Source: JANJTB01 sp032027125 (lineage in GTDB: Bacteria; Bacteroidota; Ignavibacteria; Kapaibacteriales; UBA2268). Taken from it: DNA of 64,000 nucleotides. The stretch is taken from the NCBI GenBank assembly GCA_032027125.1, contig JAVSMQ010000001.1, positions 1,488,027 through 1,552,026 of the forward strand, in the 5' to 3' direction. The position numbers were made by a program, and so were the translations under genes. Below the pieces are notes generated by a model, which did not search any database, was not told the DNA's origin, and saw nothing but the letters and a program-made list of their open reading frames with translations. Numbering within the stretch: the stretch's first letter is position 1; every line of letters begins with the position of its first letter. Below are positions 1-9,940 of the stretch, piece after piece.

Positions 1-1
1 G

Positions 2-2773
2 ACCACAAAAATCCGTTCCGGTGAAATTACTGAAATTGAACAATTCAGACAACTACTTGGGAATCATCAACTGAAGTCTTTTGTTAATATTGCGTTACTT
101 AAAAATCTCGAAAAGCGGAAAAATGATAATCAGCTGCTTGGCAATAGAACAAATCAGGGTTTGGATAGAATATTTGTAATTGAATATTCTAATAATATTG
201 ATTCAAAAACTGCTTCACGTAAGATTAGTTCGTTCGATTTTATTGAGTATGCAGAACCCAAATATATAAACAGGATTTTCGAAGATTCGCTGCCTAATGA
301 TTCCCTGATAAACTCTCAGTATTATCTTAAATCTATTCAGGCAATTGAATCGTGGGCACATATTGATACAAGCGGAAGGCATGTGGTAGTCGGTGTTGTT
401 GATACCGGTGTAGATTACAAGCACGAAGACCTTATCGGCACAATGCAAATTAACAGCGGTGAAGATGGCACAGACAACAGCGGAAATGAAAAACGCAGCA
501 ATGGAATTGATGACGATATGAATGGCTTCATTGATGACTGGATGGGCTGGGATTTTGCATCCAATTCATCAGAATCCGGATTTGACAATGACCCGTTTCC
601 GGGGCATCCGCATGGAACACATGTATCAGGAATTATTGCTGCAGTGAAGAACAATTTGGTTGGTATAGCCGGAATCGGTTTGAACACAAAGATACTTCCC
701 GTTAAAATAGGCAATGACGGTCAGTTTTCACGTAATCTGGTTAATTCTTATGACGGTTTGTTATATGCAGCAATAGCAGGAGCGAATATAATTAATTGCT
801 CATGGGGAAGCGGTGGATATTCACAGTCAGAACAGGATGTCATAAACGAAGTTATAAACCTGGGGGCTCTTATTGTTGCAGCAGCAGGTAATGAACGCAG
901 TCAGATAGCTTTTTATCCTGCTTCGTATAACGGTGTGATTTCAGTTGCAGCAATTGACAGTCAGGACCGTAAAGCCGGTTTCTCTAATTTTTATTCTACA
1001 GTTGATATATCGGCTCCGGGCGAGCAAATCATATCATCCATACCGATAAATGATTATGCATTTTGGGATGGAACATCTATGGCTTCACCTGTTGCGGCTG
1101 CTGTAGCAGGTATGATTTGGCTAAATCATCCTGAGTATAACAATATACAGATTGGCGAGCATCTGAAAGCAACATCAAAAGACATTAACGAGGAAAATCC
1201 GGGTTATAACGGACTTATCGGTTCTGGAAAAGTAGATGCCTTAAATGCAGCAACCGAAATAAATCCTGTCTCAATATCATTGAAGAATTATGTAATTACT
1301 CAGGAAATTGAAGACGGTGTAATTACATCCGGTGAGATTGTAAATATTAAATTGGAACTTTTCAATGCACTCAAGCCTGCCAAAGATGTAAATATTTATG
1401 CGATGTCACCTGCATTTTATCAGCCTGAATTCATTACCAGCAGTTTGTCAGCCGGAGATTTCGGTACTTATGAAACTAAAGCCGTAAACGGTACTATATC
1501 ATTCCGGGTTAATCAGGAGAAGATTCTGAATTACAGTCTGCCGATAACTATTATTATTATTGATGAAGCAGGTCATAGATTCACAAATACAATTTCCTTA
1601 TTTATAAATCCTACATGGCGTACGATGCGTTCAAACAATATACAGCTAACCTATACCAGCCAGGGGAATCTTGCTTATGATGATTTCCCGTATAACAGCC
1701 GCGGCGAAGGTTTTTCTTTCAAAAAAGGTACCAATTTGCTTTTTGAAGGTGCATTAATGATTGGTTACGGTTATAATTCAATAGCAAATTCTGCCAGAAG
1801 CAGTAATGCTTCTTCAAAGGACAGTGATTTTAATTTAGATAAACCGATTGAATCATTCATACCCGGAAGCATTGCTGCTGAAGAAACCATAACCGAGTTT
1901 GTTACAAAAGAGGATTCTCTGCTGAAACCGGCAAGAATAATACAATCCGGTTATCAGTTTAAAGGCAGCAGTAAGGATGATATTATATATGTTGTATATG
2001 ATATTATAAATGAAACAGACTCGTTTCAGGATTCTGTTTATGCAGCGATTTATCTGGATTGGGATATTGGACCTTCGGGAAGCAATAATCGGGCAATCTG
2101 GAATAAGTCCGGCAATTTTGCTTACATTATTAATATAGCCGATGATTCATTACCAAAAGCAGGAATGAAAATGTTGTCAAGCCACCCTGTTAATTTTTGG
2201 GCGGTTGATAATGACGGAGTTTCTGAGGAAAATCCGGGAGTCTATAACGGGTTTTCAAAAGAGGAAAAATGGAGAATGATGACAAGCGGAATTGGCAGGG
2301 ATTCATCAAATTCCACTGATGTATCAGTTGTTATCGGTGCAGGTCCTATACGTCTCAGAGCCGGTGACACTACCCGCGTGGCTTTTGCATTGTTTGCAGG
2401 AAATTCTTTGGATGATTTACAAAAATTTTCTGAAGATATTAATTTATCAGATAATTTTATTAATCCGGACGGCAGTTATTCTTCTAATCCCAAAATTTCG
2501 GCAATTAATCTCATTTTTCCAAATCCTGCACAGAATACGGCTGTAGTTGAATTAGCCGTTTCAGATATAAATAGCGGCGAATTGTCATTATGGGATGTCA
2601 GCGGCAAAAAGTTGAAAGATTTATTCATTTACGATTCCCAAAATCAGAACAAACTTTATCCGGGTTATTTACGCTTGGAAATTGATTTGAGAGATTTGTC
2701 TCAGGGACAGTATTTTATAAGATTCAAAACTGACAAGGATGTTTCATCACAAGTTTTGAATATCATAAGATAA
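2..2773 (+). CDS. Subtilisin-like serine protease (S8) with T9SS sorting domain, 5' partial
   Basis: The reading frame is open from base 2, so the gene begins before the window; the first start-like codon (TTG at 161) is not a convincing start. Numbering from that TTG, the S8 triad is Asp81 (VVDTGVD), His151 (HGTHVSG) and Ser306 (GTSMASP), with oxyanion Asn244 (AAAGN). A segment resembling the end of an I9-type propeptide (YAEPKY) precedes the catalytic domain. About 400 residues of beta-rich sequence follow, then a C-terminal domain of about 90 residues beginning IFPNPAQNTA, typical of T9SS type A sorting. Expected role: secreted or surface-attached endoprotease carried by the type IX system. 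The signal peptide must lie upstream of the window. Family call is firm; substrate unknown. Confidence 0.93.
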   Translation, partial: TTKIRSGEITEIEQFRQLLGNHQLKSFVNIALLKNLEKRKNDNQLLGNRTNQGLDRIFVIEYSNNIDSKTASRKISSFDFIEYAEPKYINRIFEDSLPNDSLINSQYYLKSIQAIESWAHIDTSGRHVVVGVVDTGVDYKHEDLIGTMQINSGEDGTDNSGNEKRSNGIDDDMNGFIDDWMGWDFASNSSESGFDNDPFPGHPHGTHVSGIIAAVKNNLVGIAGIGLNTKILPVKIGNDGQFSRNLVNSYDGLLYAAIAGANIINCSWGSGGYSQSEQDVINEVINLGALIVAAAGNERSQIAFYPASYNGVISVAAIDSQDRKAGFSNFYSTVDISAPGEQIISSIPINDYAFWDGTSMASPVAAAVAGMIWLNHPEYNNIQIGEHLKATSKDINEENPGYNGLIGSGKVDALNAATEINPVSISLKNYVITQEIEDGVITSGEIVNIKLELFNALKPAKDVNIYAMSPAFYQPEFITSSLSAGDFGTYETKAVNGTISFRVNQEKILNYSLPITIIIIDEAGHRFTNTISLFINPTWRTMRSNNIQLTYTSQGNLAYDDFPYNSRGEGFSFKKGTNLLFEGALMIGYGYNSIANSARSSNASSKDSDFNLDKPIESFIPGSIAAEETITEFVTKEDSLLKPARIIQSGYQFKGSSKDDIIYVVYDIINETDSFQDSVYAAIYLDWDIGPSGSNNRAIWNKSGNFAYIINIADDSLPKAGMKMLSSHPVNFWAVDNDGVSEENPGVYNGFSKEEKWRMMTSGIGRDSSNSTDVSVVIGAGPIRLRAGDTTRVAFALFAGNSLDDLQKFSEDINLSDNFINPDGSYSSNPKISAINLIFPNPAQNTAVVELAVSDINSGELSLWDVSGKKLKDLFIYDSQNQNKLYPGYLRLEIDLRDLSQGQYFIRFKTDKDVSSQVLNIIR

Positions 2774-2972
2774 TTAATGCAGGCACGGTTTTTGATTTTA
2801 TTAAAATTTTAAAATCTTAGATTTACAAATTCGATATATGAATTTTAATTGCAAAATGTTTATTATGATTAATGAGTTATCCCTTTCCGCAAAGTCTGAA
2901 AAGTATAAATTGCGAATCGTGAATAATAATAAACTAAACATAATAATTTAATTCAGCAAAATTGGTGATAGA

Positions 2973-4100
2973 ATGAAATTTGATTATATGATTGTCGGAG
3001 CCGGATATACAGGATGTATTCTTGCAGAAAGAATTGCTTCTCAGCTTAACAAGAAAGTAATAATTGTTGATAAGCGTGACCACATTGCCGGAAATGCTTA
3101 TGATTATTATGATGAGCACGGAATTCTCGTTCACAAATACGGTCCGCACATATTTCATACATCGTCAAAAAAAGTTTGGGACTATCTGTCGCAGTTTACG
3201 GATTGGAATACTTATATGCACCATGTGAAAGCTGTTGTCGAAGGTAAACCGGTTCCTGTCCCTTTTAACTTAAATTCAATTTATGAATTATTCCCCCCGA
3301 AATATGCCGAAAAATTAGAAACATTACTGATTCAAAATTATGGATTCGGATTGAAAATCCCTATACTGAAAATGAAGGAAGTCAAAGACGAAGACCTGAA
3401 ATTTCTTGCTGATTACATCTACAAAAATGTATTTTACGGTTATACAGTCAAACAGTGGAATCTTAAACCGGAAGAACTTGATTATAATGTCACATCCAGA
3501 ATACCTGTTTATATTTCAAGAGATAACAGATATTTTCAGGATATATATCAGGCTTTACCACAAAAAGGATATACCGAAATGTTCAGTAAGATGATTTCGC
3601 ATCCGAATATCCGTTTATTACTCAAGACTGATTACCGCGAGGCTGAGTCATATATAAAATTTGACAAAATGATATATACCGGACCAATTGACCAGTACTT
3701 TGATAATATGTTCGGCGAACTGCCATACAGAAGCCTAAGATTTGATATTGTAAATTTTCAAACCGAGCGTTATCAGGAAGTCGGTCAGATGAATTATCCG
3801 AACAATTATGATTACACCAGAATAACAGAATTCAAGCATCTCAGTCAGCAGAAACATCCGAAGACTACCGTTGCATTTGAATACCCGCAGGAATATGTTT
3901 CCGGAGTGAATGACCCTTATTATCCTATCCCGCGACCTGTTAACAGCGAACTGTTCGCCAAATATAAAGAGGAAGCCGATAATTTAGACGGCAAAGTATT
4001 TTTTGCAGGCAGACTCGCAGATTACAAATACTATAATATGGACCAGACCGCAGGAGTTGCTCTTCAATTATTCGAAAAGAAGATTGCTAAACTCAGATGA
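2973..4100 (+). CDS. glf: UDP-galactopyranose mutase
   Basis: 375 residues, the usual length for bacterial Glf. The N-terminal FAD-binding Rossmann motif is GAGYTGC (residues 8-14), followed by the family signature around residues 30-60 (DKRDHIAGNAYDYYD, then YGPHIFHT). The C-terminal FAD segment contains FFAGRLADYKYYNMDQ. The enzyme is a flavoprotein that interconverts UDP-galactopyranose and UDP-galactofuranose in the cytoplasm, supplying Galf for surface polysaccharide. No glycosyltransferase or O-antigen genes lie beside it, so its polysaccharide context is outside the window or dispersed. It stands alone between a protease and a divergent-strand gene. Identification is secure. Confidence 0.96.
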   Translation: MKFDYMIVGAGYTGCILAERIASQLNKKVIIVDKRDHIAGNAYDYYDEHGILVHKYGPHIFHTSSKKVWDYLSQFTDWNTYMHHVKAVVEGKPVPVPFNLNSIYELFPPKYAEKLETLLIQNYGFGLKIPILKMKEVKDEDLKFLADYIYKNVFYGYTVKQWNLKPEELDYNVTSRIPVYISRDNRYFQDIYQALPQKGYTEMFSKMISHPNIRLLLKTDYREAESYIKFDKMIYTGPIDQYFDNMFGELPYRSLRFDIVNFQTERYQEVGQMNYPNNYDYTRITEFKHLSQQKHPKTTVAFEYPQEYVSGVNDPYYPIPRPVNSELFAKYKEEADNLDGKVFFAGRLADYKYYNMDQTAGVALQLFEKKIAKLR

Positions 4101-4191
4101 AATTGAGTTGTAAGTTCTGAAATTGTCGGAATGTGGTTTAGTGAGTTAAAGTTGATATTGATGTATCTGTGTGTCTTAGGTAATTTTTCTG

Positions 4192-5214
4192 TCAGTTCAT
4201 TGAATCCTGACTTGCAATATTAATATCCTGCATAACCGGTTTAGGATTAGGTTTTGCTCTTTTGACAGCCGATTTCCCTTTTAAATTTTCTTTTTCAAAA
4301 ATTGTATTTGGATGAAATACAGGTATAGATGCATTCCCGCTTGCAACCGAAATCAAATATTCAGATGTTGCATTCAGCATCCATTCATAAGTTTCCGAAT
4401 CAAGAAATTCTCTTTCAATAAAAGGAGAAGGGTCGTGGTGACAGGTCAAATACAAGTCATTATTTTTTACTCCGAATTCGAGTGCATTCATTGAGAAACC
4501 AAGATATTCACTTATTGATAAAGATAAACTGATAATCTCATTCTCAATTTTCCCGCTCATTGGTTTCTCTGAAGCATTGAAACGAAGATGAATAGGTTTT
4601 GAATAGTCGTAAGCAATTACCTTCGCATTTTTACTTCCGATTACAAAACACTTATAATAAGCATCAAAATCAATACTTTCGACTAAGTTCATGCAGCTCT
4701 TTCCTGTAAGATTATAAGCCGAAAAGAATTCCGCAGAATTGTAAATTTTATAGGAATGGACAAATACATTATTGTTATTGGACTTCAGATATGCAGGAAA
4801 TCCTATGTAATTAAAGACGGCATTCCAATCTAACGGATAATTTAAATTGGCAAATGAATCGGGAACTGTATTTTCAGGCGGCTCCTTGCTTGGCAGAAGG
4901 ACCGATTTCGGTGTACGGATTCCTTTTTTATTTGATATGACATTATGAATAAAACTACTGAAATCATAAGTCAAAAAGGGATTATTAATTACTAAAGCAC
5001 CATTGATATACGACTGTTTAAGGAAATTTTTATAAAAGGGTACTTTATGTGAAATACGGTCATATATTAAAGAATAAATATTTTTATCATTTAATTTGAG
5101 AGCATCTAAAGAAATCCGGCTGGCTTTCACCTTGTTCTTCATCGAATTAATTACGCTGATTAAATCACTTGGGAATGATTTTTCCGAACCGAAAAGAATA
5201 CCAATCTTTTTCAT
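4192..5214 (-). CDS. ATP-grasp-like protein of unknown substrate
   Basis: 340 residues, cytoplasmic, no signal peptide. The N-terminal part has the preATP-grasp look of RimK-like proteins (MKKIGILFGSEKSFP; YDRISHKVPFY near 65-75; INNPFLTYDFSSF near 95-110; then TPKSVLLPS). The middle contains PAYLKSN and a stretch around FDAYYKCFVIG that resembles the ATP-grasp strand pair. The C-terminal tail after about residue 290 is polar, Lys/Pro-rich and probably disordered. ATP-grasp ligases join a carboxylate to an amine or thiol, but nothing here indicates the substrate, and I could not point to a full set of Mg-binding acidic residues. Monocistronic, convergent with glf. Fold assignment is moderate; function is not assigned. 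Confidence 0.6.
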   Translation of the reverse strand: MKKIGILFGSEKSFPSDLISVINSMKNKVKASRISLDALKLNDKNIYSLIYDRISHKVPFYKNFLKQSYINGALVINNPFLTYDFSSFIHNVISNKKGIRTPKSVLLPSKEPPENTVPDSFANLNYPLDWNAVFNYIGFPAYLKSNNNNVFVHSYKIYNSAEFFSAYNLTGKSCMNLVESIDFDAYYKCFVIGSKNAKVIAYDYSKPIHLRFNASEKPMSGKIENEIISLSLSISEYLGFSMNALEFGVKNNDLYLTCHHDPSPFIEREFLDSETYEWMLNATSEYLISVASGNASIPVFHPNTIFEKENLKGKSAVKRAKPNPKPVMQDINIASQDSMN

Positions 5215-5450
5215 AACTCTAAACCCAAAATTTTAGAACATAGCATACTAACAAAATACTTACAAAAATATTTTACTAAATAATGATTTTATTTTCACAT
5301 ATTTTAAATTCTTTTATTTACAGGAAAAATAAAGAAATAACATCATTGAAATTTGAATATTTTAAGCGTTGAAAAGTAAATGTAATCTATTTATTAGTAT
5401 TATTCATTACTTTTGCCTGTTATTAAATGTCTAAATGATTGTAACGCCGT

Positions 5451-6080
5451 ATGAATAAAATTTGCGAATTTATTGATGTAAACAAAACATTCAATGGAAG
5501 GGAAATTTACCCCTCCAATCTTAGTTTTGCAATTAATAAAGGAGAAAAGTACGGTATTGCGGGAAAATCCGGTTCTGGTAAATCAACAGTACTCAATTTG
5601 ATTATGGGCTTTCTATCGCCTGATAAGGGGAAATTGTCACTGCTTGGTGAGAATATTTCCAAAGAAAGCGTTTTTAATTTCCGAAGACATTGCAGTTGGA
5701 TTCCGCAAAGTTTCAATTTCCTGAATGGCATGACAGTCGAAAATGTTGTTTTATATCCTTTTTCTTATGTGAATAATCAAAATCTTAAACCATTGAAAGC
5801 TAAGATAATAGAATATTTGGATTTGGTAAAATTGAAACCTGATATTCTGATGAATGATATAAACGAACTTTCAGGCGGTGAGCGGCAGAGAATCTGCTCG
5901 GTAATTGCGCTGCTGCTCGAAAGGGATATTATTATTCTTGACGAACCAACCTCAAATTTAGACGCTGAAGTGAGTGATGATGTCATGAATATTTTTTTTC
6001 GGTCTGATAAAACAATTATAATTTCGACACATGACAAAAATATATACGATAAATGCGATAAACTGCTGGAGCTGTCATGA
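5451..6080 (+). CDS. ABC transporter ATP-binding protein, FetA/YbbL-like
   Basis: 209 residues, a compact ABC ATPase. Walker A GKSGSGKST at 38-46, signature LSGGERQR at 140-147, Walker B IIILDEP at 160-166 with catalytic Glu165, and H-loop STHDKN near 190. It overlaps the next gene by four bases (ATGA), so the two are translationally coupled. The partner is a UPF0014/FetB-type permease, which makes this the FetA-type ATPase of an inner-membrane exporter; in Escherichia coli FetAB exports iron and protects against peroxide. The iron role is transferred from the family, not shown by the sequence. Upstream 236 bp (5215-5450) carry no other gene. Confidence 0.9.
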   Translation: MNKICEFIDVNKTFNGREIYPSNLSFAINKGEKYGIAGKSGSGKSTVLNLIMGFLSPDKGKLSLLGENISKESVFNFRRHCSWIPQSFNFLNGMTVENVVLYPFSYVNNQNLKPLKAKIIEYLDLVKLKPDILMNDINELSGGERQRICSVIALLLERDIIILDEPTSNLDAEVSDDVMNIFFRSDKTIIISTHDKNIYDKCDKLLELS

Positions 6081-6883
6081 ATGATTCCGATATAACCTGG
6101 TTTGGACTCGGATTTTCAATAGTATCGCTTTTAATACCGATATTTATATTATTAAAATATAAAACCGGTCTTGTTAAACCTACGATTATAGCCTTCAGCC
6201 GAATGTTAGTGCAGCTTGGTTTCTTGGGATTGTATTTAAAATACGTTTTCGAACTGGATTCAATTTATCTGAACATCCTCTGGATAGTGATAATGGTTGT
6301 TGCTGCCGGATTTTCCGTCACAAAACGTAGTAATATACCATTAAAATACTTTTTACTTCCGGTAACAGCCGCCGTATTAACAAATGTAGTTATCAATGCT
6401 TTGTTTTTTGCGATACTTATTCTCGGACCTGAAAAAACATCAGCAGCCCGATATATCATACCGTTAATGGGAATGATTATCGGTAATACTCTAAATTCAT
6501 CAATTGTAGGCATAAGGTCTTATGTAAATGTAATTACCAAAAACGAAGATGAATATAAATATAATCTGATGTGCGGAGCAAATACTGCCGAGGCTCAAAG
6601 AAGTTTTATATCTCAGGCGATGAGAGATGCATTTAATCCTACAATTGCCTCAACTGCAGCAATCGGATTGATTTGGCTTCCTGGGATGATGACCGGGCAG
6701 ATTCTCGGCGGAAGCGACCCTATGATAGCAATAAAGTATCAGATTCTGATAATAATCACAATTTTTGTCGGGGGAGTCATAACTGTTATGGTCGGCATTC
6801 ATTTGATAAAGCGTATTTCGTTTGATATTTATGGCAATTTTAGAAAAGAACTGTTTGCAAGTAAGAAAATTCAGCGAATTTAA
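6077..6883 (+). CDS. ABC transporter permease, FetB/YbbM (UPF0014) family
   Basis: 268 residues, close to the usual 260 of FetB. Seven hydrophobic segments can be seen, starting at about residues 7-27. Family-typical stretches include VKPTIIAFSRMLVQL near the N-terminus, GMIIGNTLNSSIVG in the middle, and the cytoplasmic region with AEAQRSFISQAMRDAFNPTI followed by GLIWLPGMMTGQILGG. It starts inside the stop region of the ATPase gene (ATGA overlap) and forms a two-gene exporter with it. Known family members export iron or other metals across the inner membrane; the metal here is inferred only from homology. Confidence 0.9.
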   Translation: MNDSDITWFGLGFSIVSLLIPIFILLKYKTGLVKPTIIAFSRMLVQLGFLGLYLKYVFELDSIYLNILWIVIMVVAAGFSVTKRSNIPLKYFLLPVTAAVLTNVVINALFFAILILGPEKTSAARYIIPLMGMIIGNTLNSSIVGIRSYVNVITKNEDEYKYNLMCGANTAEAQRSFISQAMRDAFNPTIASTAAIGLIWLPGMMTGQILGGSDPMIAIKYQILIIITIFVGGVITVMVGIHLIKRISFDIYGNFRKELFASKKIQRI

Positions 6884-6896
6884 GTATTTTTGTATA

Positions 6897-7727
6897 ATGA
6901 AAAATGCAAAATTATTAAAACCGGATTATATATATTTTTTTATCAGCGAATTAGTTCGAATTCGCAAATCTTGCCTGATTTTGTCCGGAGCGGTAATTAT
7001 ATTGATATTTAACTTCGGCTCGGCTTATTCCGATGAAATTCAGTTATCAAATTTGAGGGATAGCGTCAACAAATATTATTACACATTTGATATAAAAAAT
7101 CTGAAAAACACTCTCAAATTATCAGAAAAATTTATTTCCGGCAATCCTGACAATTACTACGGATATTATTATAACGGAATTTTACGTTACTGTCTGGGCA
7201 GAGTCGTTTACAACATAGACCGAGACATTGCTTATGATTATTTTGATGAATCAATAGATATGTTTGATAAGGCATATTCAATCAAAAATAATGCGGTTTC
7301 GCTTGCAATGGTTTCTGCCGCCTATGGCAAAAAATCTGCTTTATCGCCAATCAGTGCGATATTTTTCGGTCAAAAGGCAAAAAACAGAATATTTGAAGCA
7401 TTTAATCTGGATTCAAATAATTCTAAAATTTTACTTGTAGCAGCAACTCATCTGATGCACGTACCCGGAATTTACGGCGGAGACAAAAAGAAAGCAAGAC
7501 GCATGCTCGAAAAATGTCTTTCAATTAATAAGTCAAAAGAAATAAAGGATGAATACGAACTCAGATGGGCTGACAATGCTGAAATTTATGCATATCTTGC
7601 CCAACTCGATATTTTGGAAGAGGATATAGTATCTGCCCGAAGTAACATGAAAAAGGCATTGGAATTACAGCCGAATTATGGTTTTGTAAAAATAGATTTA
7701 GAAAAACAATTATCAAAAATTAAGTGA
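6897..7727 (+). CDS. TPR-like protein with N-terminal membrane anchor or signal peptide
   Basis: 276 residues from the ATG at 6897, 13 bp after the permease gene; a longer reading would overlap the permease and lacks support. A hydrophobic stretch at about residues 25-43 (SCLILSGAVIILIFNFGSAYS) could be a signal peptide or anchor. The rest is helical with tetratricopeptide-like spacing: YYGYYYNGILRYCLGR, YFDESIDMFDKAYSI and, near the end, DIVSARSNMKKALELQPN. The periplasmic face is the likely location. Position behind the exporter genes suggests co-transcription, but no functional link is evident. Specific function unknown. Confidence 0.75.
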   Translation: MKNAKLLKPDYIYFFISELVRIRKSCLILSGAVIILIFNFGSAYSDEIQLSNLRDSVNKYYYTFDIKNLKNTLKLSEKFISGNPDNYYGYYYNGILRYCLGRVVYNIDRDIAYDYFDESIDMFDKAYSIKNNAVSLAMVSAAYGKKSALSPISAIFFGQKAKNRIFEAFNLDSNNSKILLVAATHLMHVPGIYGGDKKKARRMLEKCLSINKSKEIKDEYELRWADNAEIYAYLAQLDILEEDIVSARSNMKKALELQPNYGFVKIDLEKQLSKIK

Positions 7728-7730
7728 AAT

Positions 7731-8438
7731 ATGAATTCAAACAATAGATGGCAAAAAGCCCAGAGTTATGAAAAACATTGGTGGGATAAAAGGCAAAGCA
7801 GTATTGACCTGTCATATTTAAAAAGATTTGCAGATGAACTGATTAAAGATTTATCGCCGTTTTACCAATTTTCCGATAATTCTAAAATATTGGAGATTGG
7901 CAGCGGACCGGCAGGAATTATAACACATCTTCCGGGTGAATTGCGATGTGCCGTGGACCCGCTTGAAGATTTCTATAGTTCGGTTCCTGAATATCATTCA
8001 TACAGGGATAAAAATGTTCGTTACAGCAATTCAAGAGGTGAAGAGCTGCCGTATACCGATAATTCATTTGAACTTGTTATAATTGATAATGTTTTAGACC
8101 ATTGCGAAAATCCGCAAAAAGTAATCTCTGAGATTGACAGAGTGCTTCAAAAGGGTGGAATTATATATTTCAAGCAAAATGTTTATCATTCTGCAGGTAA
8201 ATTTATCCGAAATCTTTTGGAAAAAATTGAATTTGACAAGGGACATCCTCATAATTTCACAAGAAAAGATATTTCTGTCATGTTTGATAATTATGCTTTT
8301 GAAATACTATCGGAAAAAAGTCGCGGACATATAAAACAGTTGTTTGTTGAATTGAAAATGAAGAATCTGAAGGCATTTGTAAGAATATTAACCTTCATGA
8401 CAAGAGACAAAATTTCATTGATTTTGAAAAAGATTTGA
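7731..8438 (+). CDS. Class I SAM-dependent methyltransferase
   Basis: 235 residues with motif I ILEIGSGPAG at about 53-62, an acidic residue at the end of the next strand (AVDPLED), and a motif IV-like region DNSFELVIIDNVLDHCENP. This matches the Methyltransf_11/25 type that methylates small molecules. The N-terminal QSYEKHWWDKRQ resembles methyltransferases found near polysaccharide or lipid genes. It starts 3 bp after the TPR gene, so it probably belongs to the same transcript as the exporter. The C-terminal part is basic and Lys-rich. Substrate unknown. Confidence 0.85.
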   Translation: MNSNNRWQKAQSYEKHWWDKRQSSIDLSYLKRFADELIKDLSPFYQFSDNSKILEIGSGPAGIITHLPGELRCAVDPLEDFYSSVPEYHSYRDKNVRYSNSRGEELPYTDNSFELVIIDNVLDHCENPQKVISEIDRVLQKGGIIYFKQNVYHSAGKFIRNLLEKIEFDKGHPHNFTRKDISVMFDNYAFEILSEKSRGHIKQLFVELKMKNLKAFVRILTFMTRDKISLILKKI

Positions 8439-8480
8439 ATTACTTGTTGATAGATATAGTTTTTCTATTTCAGCACTGCC

Positions 8481-9314
8481 TTACTTATAAACTATTTGTT
8501 CGATAATTCCCTGAATTTTTTCGGGAACATCAGACAGGAAATTATACCCTGTTGATTTTTCAATATGTGTTACTGACACAGCATATTTCCGCCATTTAAT
8601 TTTACGGATTCCCTGAACGTTTGGCATTACGACGCAGTAAATTTTTGTATTATAGTCAACACATTCAAGCCCTTCACCTCTCTCCAATGCAACAACAATT
8701 TTAAAGCAGCTGTCGGGAACTCTAATTCCTTTACCTATTGTAGAATCCGATTTATAAATTCCGCCGGCGTATATATATAATTCCTTTTTCTGCTTTATGA
8801 CAAGATTTTCGCAGAACCTTTCGAAATCCAGCCATACACCTCTATTCAGGTCTGGTGTCTGCGGAACAATATTCGTCATAAAAAATGTAGATTTATTATC
8901 TTCAGGATTGGAACTTCTTTCGTGTGAACGTACTAAATGACCACGGTCATAACCTGTATTTGTATAATCGTCGTGATTCATTCTAATTATACCCAATGGC
9001 AGTGTAGTGTCAGTAATAAATCTTCCTTCATATCTGCCTGACTTTCCGAAATATGATGAATTTAGATTCCAGCCTGCCCAGTTTACTGCATTAAGAGTGG
9101 AATTGTAACTTACGGCATATTGCGGTCGGATTATCAAATAATCATCAGTCGAATCAGAATCAACCGGTAATCCAAGTTTTAAATGAACACTTGAATTGTG
9201 CTTTTTTGAGTTCTGGGATAATACTGAAATTGAATTTAATAAAAATATAATCAATAATACAGAAATTATGAAATTTCTTTTCTGTAATTCTTTGATAGAA
9301 ATTAATTTTATCAT
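8481..9314 (-). CDS. Secreted DNA/RNA non-specific endonuclease
   Basis: 277 residues with an N-terminal signal peptide (hydrophobic residues about 15-33, ending VLSQ). The beta-beta-alpha-Me nuclease motif DRGH is at 123-126, with His126 the expected general base; NRGVW at 157-161 and Glu165 supply the metal-binding Asn and downstream acidic residue of the NUC1/Serratia-nuclease family. These Mg-dependent enzymes cut DNA and RNA outside the cytoplasm for nutrient scavenging or defence. Short relative to some family members but all core motifs are present. Monocistronic, on the opposite strand from the methyltransferase. Confidence 0.92.
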   Translation of the reverse strand: MIKLISIKELQKRNFIISVLLIIFLLNSISVLSQNSKKHNSSVHLKLGLPVDSDSTDDYLIIRPQYAVSYNSTLNAVNWAGWNLNSSYFGKSGRYEGRFITDTTLPLGIIRMNHDDYTNTGYDRGHLVRSHERSSNPEDNKSTFFMTNIVPQTPDLNRGVWLDFERFCENLVIKQKKELYIYAGGIYKSDSTIGKGIRVPDSCFKIVVALERGEGLECVDYNTKIYCVVMPNVQGIRKIKWRKYAVSVTHIEKSTGYNFLSDVPEKIQGIIEQIVYK

Positions 9315-9375
9315 TTTAAATTTAATTTTATCATTTATTCATTTAATCCTACAAGTACAGTATCTGACAAACATG

Positions 9376-9921
9376 CTATTTCACAATCTTTGATATTGCC
9401 TTAAATTCTTCTGTGCCGGATATACGTGTAAGCTCAAATAATAACGATTCGTAAGTAGTAACGATTGCTCCTTCATTTCTTGCACGTTCGACTGCCATAC
9501 GCTTGTCATTCGGATTGCGGGATGAAACGCAGTCTTCAACCAGTACCGGCATATAACCCATTTCGATAGTATCCAGTACAGTCTGGAGAACACATACATG
9601 AGATTCTATACCGAAAATAATCAGATGGTCTTTGGATAAACCCATAAATTCAGCTTGAAAATCAACATTTTCCATACAACTGAATTCTGCCTTTTCAATA
9701 TGATTGAACTCTTCGCCGAACAGAGATTTCAAACTTTCAATGGTATCGCCTATTCCGCGGGTATATTGCTGGGTAATTAAAATCGGAAGATCAAGAACCT
9801 GCAATCCCCTGATTAGTATGGAAATATTTGATTCAAGTTTCTCATTATCGCTGATATGCGGAAATAATTTTGACTGTACATCAATCAAAACAGCCGCACA
9901 ATTCTCTCTGTAAATACGCAT
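9376..9921 (-). CDS. Isochorismatase-family cysteine hydrolase
   Basis: Start set at 9921, where ATG is preceded by a good AAGGAG site; a longer reading runs into comF and lacks support. 181 residues. The catalytic triad of the family is visible: Asp14 (VLIDVQSK), Lys77 (IEKAEFSC) and Cys110 (GIESHVCVLQT), with the usual VxxT-type loop around 130. This resembles YcaC-type hydrolases rather than the isochorismatase domain of siderophore synthesis. The substrate of YcaC proteins is not established. It lies 19 bp downstream of comF and is probably co-transcribed with it. Confidence 0.88.
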   Translation of the reverse strand: MRIYRENCAAVLIDVQSKLFPHISDNEKLESNISILIRGLQVLDLPILITQQYTRGIGDTIESLKSLFGEEFNHIEKAEFSCMENVDFQAEFMGLSKDHLIIFGIESHVCVLQTVLDTIEMGYMPVLVEDCVSSRNPNDKRMAVERARNEGAIVTTYESLLFELTRISGTEEFKAISKIVK

Positions 9922-9940
9922 AATTATTTTCTCCTTTTTT

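Noticed and set aside
161..2773. TTG at 161 as the true start of the S8 protease
   Set aside because: The frame is open back to base 2, no ribosome site precedes 161, and a signal peptide is missing; the gene begins outside the window.
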